Part shown: positions 1 through 7,802 of the stretch, piece by piece
Layout of the letters: every line of letters starts with the position of its first letter
Numbering within the stretch: position 1 is the first letter of the stretch
Origin: Caballeronia sp.
GTDB taxonomy: Bacteria > Pseudomonadota > Gammaproteobacteria > Burkholderiales > Burkholderiaceae
Direction of reading: 5' to 3'
Length of the DNA: 36,689 nt
NCBI RefSeq assembly: GCF_028292365.1
Contig: NZ_JAQGMM010000636.1
Coordinates: 1-36,689, forward strand
The notes under the pieces: generated by a model
The model's input: only the letters and a program-made list of their open reading frames with translations
The model's database searches: none
Told to the model about the DNA's origin: nothing
Program-made: the position numbers and the translations under genes

Positions 1-238
1 TGACCGATCCCAGCACGCCGCCGGTGATGCCCGCAAAAGCGCGCGCGATCAGCAGCATGGGAAAGCTGGTGGCGCAAGCGCACGCGAGGTTCGACAGCGC
101 GAACAGCGCATAGACCGCTAACATGATACGGCGGCGATCGAAGCGATCAATGTAAGTGGCGGCAAGCAGCCCCGAGAGACCCGAACACCATGAATAGGCT
201 GAAACGGCGGTGGCGAACGCGGCCGGTGATGGTCGGGG
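1..238 (-). pseudogene. MFS transporter remnant, N-terminus lost, runs off left edge
   Basis: On the minus strand the reading frame gives a major facilitator protein segment: SPAAFATAVSAYSW, then GLSGLLAATYIDRFDRRR (TM2 plus the loop 2-3 motif with DRFDRRR), a TM3-like stretch ending LACACATSFPMLL, and ARAFAGITGGVLGSV. These are the TM2-TM4 features of sugar/aromatic-type MFS permeases. Upstream of SPAAF the frame soon meets a TAA stop (near 256) and no TM1 or start is visible, so the first 30-40 residues are missing. The breakpoint lies near position 238. The rest of the gene would continue left of the window. Substrate unknown. The truncation abuts the accessory region, which suggests it was made by an insertion or deletion. 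Confidence 0.7.
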
Positions 239-722
239 AACCAAATAACTTTAACGTGGGAAGCAGATAAGTGCTGATTCTTCCTGTCTTGTACCGAATA
301 TCCGCGTCCACTTGAGCGAGCGGTCAGGAGATAAGTCCGTATTCTTCTTGAAAGCTACATTACTTCATTCGGCCGACTAGATAGGGAGGTTTTCCGGGGT
401 GGCAGAACGACGAAACCAGCAATTCGACGTCCACGCAAGGTCATTTGCAGCCACGGCTTTATCTGAAAGATTTTACGAGTTGGCGCCGCATAAACGTCGG
501 GGAACAAGTTGCTATCCCGCCTGAACAGAACCTCGCCCGTCTGAGTCATTTGATGGCCTTGACGTGAGCAGCGCCTAAACGCAGTACCCGATTAATCAGT
601 CTGTCGATTGAAAAACGCACTCTGATGGACGGAGATTTCAGGGCGGTATGAAGACTTCTGTGGGCTAAGGATGTTTTCGAGCTCTTACATCAAGGCTCTT
701 TGAAGCTAACAGTCTTAACGTT
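239..722. other. Gene-free junction stretch with two AGATAAGT direct repeats
   Basis: No convincing gene. A minus-strand frame of 64 codons (355-549) is open but resembles nothing I recognise. Two direct copies of AGATAAGT-4 nt-ATTCTTC lie at about 265-283 and 329-347, 64 bp apart, right beside the point where the MFS gene is cut. They may be a transposon or integration end. A shorter relative (ATAAGTCCG) occurs near 4820 in the same orientation. Confidence 0.35.
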
Positions 723-941
723 GTGCTTTTTCACAGGGCCGCGCGCGTCGAGTCTATTGCTTTGCCAGAGGGAACCGAGGTTAGAGCGTGGAGTTGCCCA
801 ACGGACGAAAACGGCAGCGAGCACGATTACAACGTGTTTGTTGAGACACCGGATGCACAGCCAGTAGTCATGCGACGGAAGTTGGCGTCACTTCCCGAGC
901 CTGCGCAGAAATCGGTTGCTCATCGGTTTAGTTTCCAGTGA
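723..941 (+). CDS. Small hypothetical protein (72 aa)
   Basis: Open frame with a GTG start, not recognised. The composition is mixed and acidic (PTDENGSEHDYNVFVETPDA), unlike a shadow of a GC-rich gene. It is convergent with the Shedu-type gene and overlaps its end by 14 nt. No signal peptide or membrane segment is visible. It could be a real small gene of the accessory island or the tail of a decayed gene. Confidence 0.3.
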   Translation: MLFHRAARVESIALPEGTEVRAWSCPTDENGSEHDYNVFVETPDAQPVVMRRKLASLPEPAQKSVAHRFSFQ

Positions 942-2160
942 CAGTGGCCCGTGGTCGGGGCCCCTCTTCTGTGCTATGCGGTGACGTTTCGCCTGACGTA
1001 CGCTCAGCTTCGGATCGAACGATGAAGCTGCACCGTTCGAAGAGCTCGTCAAACGTGAGTATGTCAATCGAGGAAAGGCTGTTCCGGTAAAGCTCGAACG
1101 ACCGAAGCTGGTCCTTATTCACGCCGTGCTCAGTAATAAATTCGCTGAGAGAGCCGACGACGATGAAGGCTCGTGGTTTGAAGTTGAACACCTCTTCGCC
1201 CGTGGGCGCGCCGTGCGCGTCTGTCGGTCGGATATATTCGCTCAGACTCTTCATCGCGGAGGCGATGGTGGTTTGCACTTGCGCAACCGCACCGGACAGC
1301 TCCTTCGACGGAGCCCAACACCCCGGGCGGTACGGCGTGGGATCGAGCAACTTGGTGGTGTGCGTCTTGATCTCCACGAAACAGAGCGAACTGACGATCC
1401 CTCGCGTCTTCATCAGGCCGTCAGCCCGTTTTCCGCGGTTTATCAAGTCGTACCCTTCGACGACTTGCTCCAGCTTTTTATTGTCAAACCCTGTGACGAA
1501 GAAGTAGCTAAGGCCGTAGCCAAATATCCATCGATTCCGTTCAAAAAACACTTGCCATAGAGCTTCGTCTCCCCTCACGCCTTTAGCCGTCTTCACTTGG
1601 TCGAAGTAGACCGGTTCGCTTAGCAACTTTGCAAACGTGGAAACTTGCCGCTTGCGATAGCCAAGAGCGACAACATCTTCTTTCGTAATCTCTTGGCGGA
1701 TGACCTCTGAGAAGAGGTCCTGGTTGTCGTGAACTAAACTGACAGCTTGCGCCTTCGATAAAACAAGTCGCCTGAGTTCAGCGTCGTTGATGTTGATTTT
1801 GTCCTGCGACTCAAATTCGACGGACGCAATATTCTCAAAGAAGGTAAGTAGTTTGGGAATCTCTTCGTCGACAAATGAAAAATGAGTTTTATGTGGCGAG
1901 CCCGTATGGCCATTGAAGGCCTGAATTGTCACGACACGCAAGCCTCTTGAAGATTCCAGAAACTTCGCGATGATCTCGGTGCGCCCATTTTCCGTGCGTC
2001 GAAGCACAATTTCCTTCTTGACTGTCGCATAGTGAAGACCGTCCGAGTCAATCACCTTTGAGGCTATCCGCAACGCCTCATGTGCGTCGACATAAATCCG
2101 CGGACTAATGTAGGTCTTACTCGGCAACTTGTTACGATGTATTTGCTCTTCGTCGTCCAT
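928..2160 (-). CDS. sduA: Shedu-type anti-phage nuclease, SduA/DUF4263 family
   Basis: The 410-residue protein, counted from the ATG at 2160 (MDDEEQIHRNK), has the C-terminal nuclease region of the Shedu defence family: FFERNRWIFGYGLSYFF (about 205-221), then RADGLM with Asp247, VEIKTHT with Glu263-x-Lys265, a PYRPGCWAPSKELSGAVAQVQ stretch with Gln294, and an RAFIVVGSL strand. D...ExK...Q is the PD-(D/E)xK nuclease pattern. The N-terminal 200 residues are a mixed alpha/beta region with no motif I can name. Shedu is known as a single-gene anti-phage system, and this one stands alone. An upstream in-frame extension to 2295 exists, but its Arg/Leu-rich residues do not look like the family. Base composition is visibly more AT-rich than the catabolic genes, consistent with acquisition by transfer. 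Confidence 0.8.
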   Translation of the reverse strand: MDDEEQIHRNKLPSKTYISPRIYVDAHEALRIASKVIDSDGLHYATVKKEIVLRRTENGRTEIIAKFLESSRGLRVVTIQAFNGHTGSPHKTHFSFVDEEIPKLLTFFENIASVEFESQDKININDAELRRLVLSKAQAVSLVHDNQDLFSEVIRQEITKEDVVALGYRKRQVSTFAKLLSEPVYFDQVKTAKGVRGDEALWQVFFERNRWIFGYGLSYFFVTGFDNKKLEQVVEGYDLINRGKRADGLMKTRGIVSSLCFVEIKTHTTKLLDPTPYRPGCWAPSKELSGAVAQVQTTIASAMKSLSEYIRPTDAHGAPTGEEVFNFKPRAFIVVGSLSEFITEHGVNKDQLRSFELYRNSLSSIDILTFDELFERCSFIVRSEAERTSGETSPHSTEEGPRPRATVTGN

Positions 2161-2474
2161 CGTTCTCTCAGGGGTTCTCTGTAGCGGTTTGGATCTGCGC
2201 AACTGGCAACGGAAAAGCAGCCAAAGGGTCCGTAGCAGTAGGGCAGTATCCAACGGAATTGTACTTACGGTTGACTTATTCGCGGCGAAACGCATTCGAC
2301 TGCAAGCATTGTGAATATTAGCAACGCGGCGTACTGCTGCCGCACGGCGGCTGGACGGTGAGCGTCGGCTAGGGCCGATGAACCGTCAAAGGAGCGACTC
2401 GGGTAATTGCGAACCAACGACGATTGACGTCGAATGCAAGGGCGCGGTGGCATTCGCGCCTTACTCAACGGTGA
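2161..2474. other. Gene-free spacer between Shedu gene and recombinase
   Basis: About 310 bp upstream of the Shedu-type start and downstream of the recombinase stop. It presumably contains the Shedu promoter and the recombinase terminator. I see no strong hairpin, repeat or recognisable attachment core. Confidence 0.3.
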
Positions 2475-4097
2475 CTATTTTGTTCGCGAAAAACTCCCCT
2501 CCACAAACGCGCGGGTCTGCGCGAGATCCGTCTTCGCATACGCGGCCGTGGTCTGCACCGACGCGTGTCCAAGTAACTGCTGCGCGACCGGCAGCGGCAC
2601 CGCGTGGTCGACCACCAGCGTGCGCGCGTAGCGGTGACGAAGCCAATGGGTGGAGGCGGCACCCAGGATGACGAGCGTCGCAGTGTCGCCGGGTGTAACG
2701 AGGTCTTCGGCTGCGAGTAAGACTGCCTTGACCTCGTCGTAGAGGCCGCTCGCGCCGAGCGCGTCGCGCTTCTCGCTGTGGATGACCGGCAGCCGTTCGA
2801 ACGGAGCCGGGGTAACCGTCAGTCCGCGCGCGAGCCGGTACGCGCGCAGCGGCGGCAGGCAGACGGCAGGCAGCGGAATCGCCCGCCGTTTATTCCCCTT
2901 GCCGCGCACGTGCAGCGTCCAGTTTCCCTCAGCGTCGACATCCAGCCGCGGTAAACCTATGGCGTCGGACCCCACCAGTTCCGCGAGCCGCACGCCGCCG
3001 TAGCGATACAGCGACCAGATTGCGCAACGACGTGTCCAGACGGGCGAGGTGAGACCGGTCGGTGCCGGACCCGCAACGACCGCATCGCACAGCGCGATCA
3101 CACGGGCCGGCATGATGCGAGTCGGTGTCCAGGCCGCGCGGGCGGCGGCGCCCCCGGACAGGTCGGCGGCGGGGTTGGCGATCAGGTAACCGGTTTTAAG
3201 CCAGTAGCGGAACAGGCTTGAGACCACCGCGAGTGCGCGCGATGCCACCGCGGCGGACTGCTCGTGCGGCCCGCCAGGGTGTGCGCGACGCTCCGGATGG
3301 CGGGTACTGAGGGGAGTTTCTTCGCCGATGACAGGACCGTGTTTGGGTTGGCGTTCGAGGGCGCGGCGGTAGGCGAGCAGGTCGTGGCGCGTGAGGTCGG
3401 ACAGGGGCCCGAGCTGCTCCTGCGCGCACCAGGCGATCACGCGCCGCAGGTCAGCCAGATACGCGCGCCGCGTGTGCGGCGAGTGGCTGGCGCGATCGCG
3501 CAGGAAGAGGATCACGGCCTGGGCATCGTCGGCGACGCCGAGGGTGTTCGTGACCATCGACCCATTGACGGAGCGGCCCGCCCGCGCGAGCCATCCGCCG
3601 GTGACAGGGGTGACGCTGGCGGCGGTGACATCGGCGGCATGGGCGACAGGGGTGACATGGGCGACATTCGCGGCGACGGTGCGCGGCGGTTCGAGCGCCG
3701 CCAGCCAGACGGCCGTTGCGGTGGGCGGCGCTGCGATTGCTGCAGGGAGCAGCGCGCTTCGATTTGACACTTCGTGGAAGCGGCGCCGGTGCTGGTGCAG
3801 CACCCGTTGCAGGATGATCTCGGGCGCTGGCGCGTCATCCGCCGCGACAATCCGCAGGCGCCCGCGATCCCAGTATTCGACGGCTGCCTCGTGCTCGAGC
3901 AGCAGCGCGAACACGGTGGGATGCTCGCGTTTCGCGTCGGCGAGCGACGGGCAACCGCGCTTCAGACGCGCCAGAGTCCAGTGGAGGTAGACCGGGTGGC
4001 CGGTCGCGCTGGCGAGGTAGTCGAGCGCCGCCTCGATGGAATCGGGCAGCGGTTGGGGCGGCGACGCGGCGGTGTCGATCCAGCGAGACGGGTTCAT
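2475..4097 (-). CDS. Tyrosine recombinase / integrase with long N-terminal extension
   Basis: A 540-residue protein. The C-terminal catalytic domain carries the full tyrosine recombinase set: Arg370 in RYGGVRLAELVG, Lys in VRGKGNKRR (about 398-404), His484-x-x-Arg487 in HWLRHRYAR, His511 in LLGHASVQTT and nucleophile Tyr520. A SAM-like core-binding domain (about 190-310, with SHSPHTRRAYLADLRRVIAW) precedes it. The first 180 residues are an extra domain with a Val/Thr/Ala-rich linker (AANVAHVTPVAHAADVTAASVTP). It mediates site-specific recombination and probably mobilises or resolves the accessory element. Its ATG overlaps the stop of the upstream coiled-coil gene (ATGA), so the two are translationally coupled. 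No adjacent attachment site could be identified. The architecture resembles the recombinase plus coiled-coil partner pairs of some transposons (compare TnpS/TnpT), but that relationship is inference. Confidence 0.85.
   Translation of the reverse strand: MNPSRWIDTAASPPQPLPDSIEAALDYLASATGHPVYLHWTLARLKRGCPSLADAKREHPTVFALLLEHEAAVEYWDRGRLRIVAADDAPAPEIILQRVLHQHRRRFHEVSNRSALLPAAIAAPPTATAVWLAALEPPRTVAANVAHVTPVAHAADVTAASVTPVTGGWLARAGRSVNGSMVTNTLGVADDAQAVILFLRDRASHSPHTRRAYLADLRRVIAWCAQEQLGPLSDLTRHDLLAYRRALERQPKHGPVIGEETPLSTRHPERRAHPGGPHEQSAAVASRALAVVSSLFRYWLKTGYLIANPAADLSGGAAARAAWTPTRIMPARVIALCDAVVAGPAPTGLTSPVWTRRCAIWSLYRYGGVRLAELVGSDAIGLPRLDVDAEGNWTLHVRGKGNKRRAIPLPAVCLPPLRAYRLARGLTVTPAPFERLPVIHSEKRDALGASGLYDEVKAVLLAAEDLVTPGDTATLVILGAASTHWLRHRYARTLVVDHAVPLPVAQQLLGHASVQTTAAYAKTDLAQTRAFVEGSFSRTK
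3598..3685. repeat. Degenerate GGTGAC/GGCGAC short repeats inside recombinase gene
   Basis: On the plus strand the stretch is dominated by imperfect GGTGAC and GGCGAC units spaced about 9-18 nt. On the coding strand they give the Val-Thr-Ala linker between the N-terminal extension and the core-binding domain. Likely a slippage-prone linker, not a separate element. Confidence 0.5.
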
Positions 4098-4582
4098 CGT
4101 ACCTTCCTCCGCGCGGTGGAGCTCGCCGGGGCGGGCGTCGCTTCTGGGGCCGAGGCGGCCGGGGTCCGTCGGTGCCGGCCGGGAGCGGGGCTAAGCACGG
4201 CGGCAGACCTGGGCGGCCGGCGCGTGCCCGCCTGTCCGGCTTGGATGGCCTGCACCAGCGCGCGCTGTTCGGCAACCAGCGTGGTCAGGGCGGCCGCTTC
4301 GGCGGCGGCATGCTGGCGCCCCTCGCGCTCGCTGGCCAGATCGGTGAGCAAGCGTTCACGTAGGCCTTCGAGTGCGGCCGTCCGCTCCTGGACCTGCGTG
4401 ATCTGGCCGGACAGCCGCTCGCGCTCGCTGCGCCACGCCTCGCGCTGGTGTTCGGTTTCCTGCAGCAGTTGCCGGGATAGACCTTCGTAACGGGCGTGGA
4501 TCGCGGCAATTGCCGCCACGTGCTCGGCAGTGGCGGTGTTGAGCTGTGCGTTCGCGGATGCCAGCGCGACACGTAGGTCCAA
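4094..4582 (-). pseudogene. KfrA-like coiled-coil DNA-binding partner, N-terminus missing
   Basis: The frame encodes an Ala/Glu/Gln/Arg-rich coiled coil over its first ~120 residues (RLSGQITQVQERTAALEGLR and following heptads), then a Pro/Ala-rich basic tail ending TARRKVR. This is the composition of KfrA-type plasmid/transposon DNA-binding proteins, which normally begin with a helix-turn-helix domain of about 100 residues. Here the only start is a TTG at 4582, with an in-frame TAA four codons upstream and no helix-turn-helix in any nearby frame. The front of the gene therefore appears to have been cut off near 4585-4595. It overlaps the recombinase start by 4 nt and is presumably its operon partner. 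A short functional protein from the TTG cannot be excluded. Confidence 0.6.
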
Positions 4583-4962
4583 GGCGGCCGTTTATGCTCG
4601 CGCATGGGCGAACGTACCAGAGCACAAGCATCGCGTCATGAATCAACTCGAACGTTCGCCGTCACATTGAACTTCTTCACGGTTGCAGCGGTGATATTGA
4701 GCGATGGCACGACAGGTTGGACCGTGCAAAGGCAAGCCTGAGACATCTCTAGGACTTTGAGTCCGGTAATTAGATTAGGACCTTTGCAGCGTATTCCATC
4801 GGGGCCGGCGAGTAACCCTCGCGTTCGAGTCCGGATATAAGTCCGCAACCACCTAAACGTCATCAACGATATCCCTTGCAAATGGGAGGCGACCATATAA
4901 GAGATGTCCGACTCTGTCCTCCTGGCGCACGCTGGTAAAAGCATGTCGTCAAGGGGCTGATC
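4583..4962. other. Gene-free stretch: island breakpoint and IS left flank
   Basis: No supported gene. It contains the truncation point of the KfrA-like gene and the left end of the ISNCY-type element. GAGTCCGG occurs twice as a direct repeat (about 4759 and 4808). AGATGTCCG at about 4902-4910 is a near match to the reverse complement of CCGACATCT at the right side (about 6419-6427), so it is a candidate inner terminal repeat. The exact IS end is not resolved. Confidence 0.35.
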
Positions 4963-6361
4963 ATGAATGAGCATGGTTTCGTCACGGTGAGTATGCATGA
5001 GCTCGAGCGGATCAAGATTATCGCGGCGGTGGCCGAGCATCGACTCAAGGTCGTGCAGGCGGCCGAGCGTCTAGCGCTGTGCGAACGGCAAGTGAGTCGA
5101 TTGGTCCGTCGCTACGAAGCCAGCGGTCCCGCCGGGCTGGTGTCAGGCCGGCGCGGCCAGCCAAGCAACCGCGAGTTGCCGATCGAGGTGCGGGCTCGGG
5201 CCATGGCGCTGGTACGCGAGCGCTACGCCGATTTCGGCCCGACACTGGCCTGCGAGAAGCTTCGTGAATGTCATGGCACGACGCTGGCCAAGGAGACGGT
5301 GCGGCGCTGGATGCGCGACGCCGGACTGTGGATTCCGCGCAAGCAGCGTCCGCCCAAGATCCACCAGCCGAGGAACCGGCGGGCGTGTCTGGGCGAGCTG
5401 ATCCAGATCGACGGCAGCGATCATCGGTGGTTCGAGGAACGCGCGCCGGCCTGCACGCTGCTGGTGTTTATCGACGATGCGACCAGCCGCCTGATGATCC
5501 TGCACTTCACCGCGACCGAGTCGACTTTTAGCTATTTCGAGGCGACGCGCCAGTACCTCGAAGCCTATGGCAAGCCGGTCGCGCTCTACAGCGACCGCGC
5601 GAGCGTGTTCTCGTGCAACAGCCATTCGAGCACGCCGGGCAAGGGTGTAACTCAATACGGGCGGCCCATGTTCGAGCTGAACATCGATACCTGGTGTACC
5701 AACAGCAGCCAGGCCAAGGGGCGCGTGGAGCGCGCCAACCTGACCTTGCAGGACCGGTTGGTCAAGGAACTGCGACTGCGCAACATCGACACACGTGAGG
5801 CGGCGAATGCTTATGCGCCCCACTTCATAGCCGACTTCAATGGCCGCTTTGGCAAGGTCCCAAAAAGCACATTCAACGCGCATCGGCCGCTGCGCGAGGA
5901 CGAAGATCTCGACTTGATTCTGAGCTCGCGCGTGCCTCGGCGTGTGTCAAATTCGTTGACTGTGCAGTACGGGTGATTTACATGCTGGCCGATACGGCCG
6001 AGAATCGAAGTTGATCCCCAAGTATCTGGACGTGTTTGAATACCCCGACGGGCGCATCGAGATACGCGTCAATGGGGCCGCTCTCCCCTATGTCGAGTAC
6101 GACCGTCTGTCGGAGATCGATCAAGGTGCTGAGATCGATAACAAGCGTCTGAGTCATGCGTTGCAGATCGCGCAGGTGATTCAGGCACAACGCGACAACC
6201 GGCGCGCATCGGGCTCGCCTTCGCGCACCAACCAGGGTGAAGCGCCGCGTTCTAAGGAGCGTAAAGCGGGGACCAGAAAGCAACGCGAGCTGACACTCGA
6301 TGACTTGAATGCGGCGGTATTGAGAACTGCCGAAAGGCGGGTAGCCGCGGTGGGGAAATGA
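4963..6361 (+). pseudogene. ISNCY-type (IS1202-like) transposase, two frameshifts
   Basis: The N-terminal part (4963-5976) has a helix-turn-helix (AAERLALCERQVSRLVRRYE) and a DDE core: QIDGSDHRWFE (Asp150/153), LYSDRASVF (Asp211) and AKGRVERAN (Glu256). It matches the ISNCY transposases common in Burkholderia. After LTVQYG the frame stops at 5976. Translation continues in a second frame from 5973 (VIYMLADTAENR) and in a third frame from about 6008 (KYLDVFEYPDGR...) to the stop at 6361. Relative to the family sequence the first lesion looks like loss of about 4 nt and the second like loss of 1 nt. The transposase is therefore dead unless a programmed shift operates, which is unlikely with two lesions. 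Confidence 0.85.
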
Positions 6362-6841
6362 CCCTTTCAAGAGGAGATTAACAAGGCTAAAACCAGACAC
6401 TTCTAACAAGCCCAAACCCCGACATCTGAATCTGGCCCCGGCATAGGCTGTAGCAGCAGCAGGGGCGGATGTCGGAAATGCCGTGCCATCCTACGAGTGG
6501 GCCTGCCGATTGGAGAGCTTCCAACCTGAACGAAAAGGTCCCAGTGCCGGCCAACACCGGCCATTCGCGTTCGCACGTGTCACTGCGTGGCCCCGCTACG
6601 CCCCTTCCGTAATCTGCGCGAAAAGTCAAAGTTCCCGCGGCGAACGCAATGTTGCGTCGTCCTCTAGGCTGAATTCCCGCGAGTAAGGGGCTTTAGTCCA
6701 TCGCTTGAAAACCCTTTTGGCAGTTGCCTGCGATCGCGCGAAGCTTACGCATTCATCCGCTCTCGCGCTCCGGCTTCGCGCGTTCGAATTCTGATCACTT
6801 TTCCGCCGTGGCCTGCTTACGCTCAGCGCTTCTCCAAACCT
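6362..6841. other. Gene-free stretch right of the IS
   Basis: About 480 bp without a supported gene. The first 70 bp contain the presumed right end of the IS. CCGACATC (6419-6426) and GATGTCGG (6469-6476) form a perfect 8-bp inverted pair with a 42-nt gap. A minus-strand open frame (6387-6629) is Cys/Trp-rich and not recognised. The rest leads into the promoter of the first catabolic operon. Confidence 0.35.
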
Positions 6842-6895
6842 GAAGCGGTACTTCGCGACTCACAAATTGAAGTGTGTCTCCGTTGACCGTACGAT
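6842..6895 (+). promoter_or_regulatory. Promoter/operator A of the shared regulon
   Basis: GAAGCG (6842), 3 nt, then CTTCGCGA-C-TCACAAA running into a -35 box TTGAAG (6867-6872), 17 nt, and a -10 box TACGAT (6890-6895). The same geometry occurs before five other transcription units in this window. It would drive the SDR-racemase-ABC importer operon with a leader of about 55 nt. Confidence 0.75.
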
Positions 6896-6909
6896 TTTCA
6901 CAACGGTCA
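6884..6909. promoter_or_regulatory. Inverted repeat spanning the -10 box of promoter A
   Basis: TGACCGT (6884-6890), 12 nt, ACGGTCA (6903-6909) is a perfect 7-bp inverted repeat that brackets the predicted -10 and start of transcription. A third related half-site, AACGGTC, lies near 6928. It would suit a repressor site, but no protein is assigned. Confidence 0.4.
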
Positions 6910-6958
6910 TTGCCAGTCCCGTCAGTGAACGGTCGAAAAGCATTTCAGGAGACGGAAA

Positions 6959-7741
6959 TTGCAATATTCAGACTTCGAGAACAAGGTCGCGCTCGTAACG
7001 GGTTCCTCCGGTGGGCTTGGTTTGCGCATCGCGGAAAAGCTGGCTGCGAACGGCGCCACCGTCGTCATCAATAGTCGTTCGAAGGAGAAGGCCGAACAGG
7101 CGGTTTCCGATCTGCGATCGATTTCCGATAAGGTCACTTACGTTCTCGGCGATTGTTGCGACTACGCGAGCGCCACGCGCATCGCCGAGGGCGCAGCATC
7201 CATCAACGGTGGTATCGATATCGTCGTGAGCTCTGGCGCACAGGGTTCGGTAAGTCCTATGCCGTTTGCCGAGATGACGGGCGCGCAACTCGTCGAGGCT
7301 TTCGAATCGCGCTTCTTTGCACGCGTCTTTCCTGTGCATGCGGCCGTGCCGTTCCTAAAAATTCGCGGCGGCTCGATCGTGATGGTCGGCACCGACGCGG
7401 GGCGCCACCCGACACCCGGCGAATCGATCGTTGGCGCTGTCGGCGCGAGCGTCATCCTGATGACGAAGGCGCTCGCGAAGGAGTTCTCGCGCTGGAAGAT
7501 CCGCGTGAATAGCGTCTCTCTGACACTCACATCCGACACCCCGTCCTGGGACCGCATTTTCGGGCAGGAGAATTTCCAACATCGGCTTTTCAGCAAGCTG
7601 GTCGAGCGCTTTCCGTCTGGACGTGCGCCGACTGCCGAGGAAGTGGCCCGCGTGGCGGTGTTCCTTGCGTCCGAAGAGACATCGCAAGTCACGGGACAAA
7701 CCATCAGCGTGAACGGCGGGTTGTCGTTCGGCGGATGGTAA
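6959..7741 (+). CDS. SDR-family protein lacking the catalytic Tyr-xxx-Lys
   Basis: A 260-residue short-chain dehydrogenase/reductase fold: TGSSGGLG cofactor motif at 14-21, VVSSGAQG where NNAG usually stands, and a C-terminal SQVTGQTISVNGG. The TTG start at 6959 is chosen because AGGAG lies 7 nt upstream and the N-terminus fits the family. At the active site the usual Ser-Tyr-xxx-Lys is absent: VGTDAG puts Thr145 at the Ser position, and GAVGAS puts Val158 and Gly162 where Tyr and Lys belong. It may therefore be a non-canonical enzyme or a binding protein. It is first gene of operon A, 61 nt before the racemase gene, so a role on an acyl-CoA substrate is inferred. Confidence 0.85.
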   Translation: MQYSDFENKVALVTGSSGGLGLRIAEKLAANGATVVINSRSKEKAEQAVSDLRSISDKVTYVLGDCCDYASATRIAEGAASINGGIDIVVSSGAQGSVSPMPFAEMTGAQLVEAFESRFFARVFPVHAAVPFLKIRGGSIVMVGTDAGRHPTPGESIVGAVGASVILMTKALAKEFSRWKIRVNSVSLTLTSDTPSWDRIFGQENFQHRLFSKLVERFPSGRAPTAEEVARVAVFLASEETSQVTGQTISVNGGLSFGGW

Positions 7742-7802
7742 CGGCGCGACCGTTTGCACTACATATCAGACGCCCGTCAGCGTTCGCTCGGAGGAAGTCG
7801 AC

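Noticed and set aside
1126-1560. Plus-strand open frame of 144 codons inside the Shedu-type gene
   Set aside because: Antisense to the nuclease core, whose DGLM and VEIK motifs show which strand codes.
4636-5040. Minus-strand open frame of 134 codons left of the transposase
   Set aside because: Overlaps the transposase start antisense, crosses the presumed IS end and matches nothing I know.
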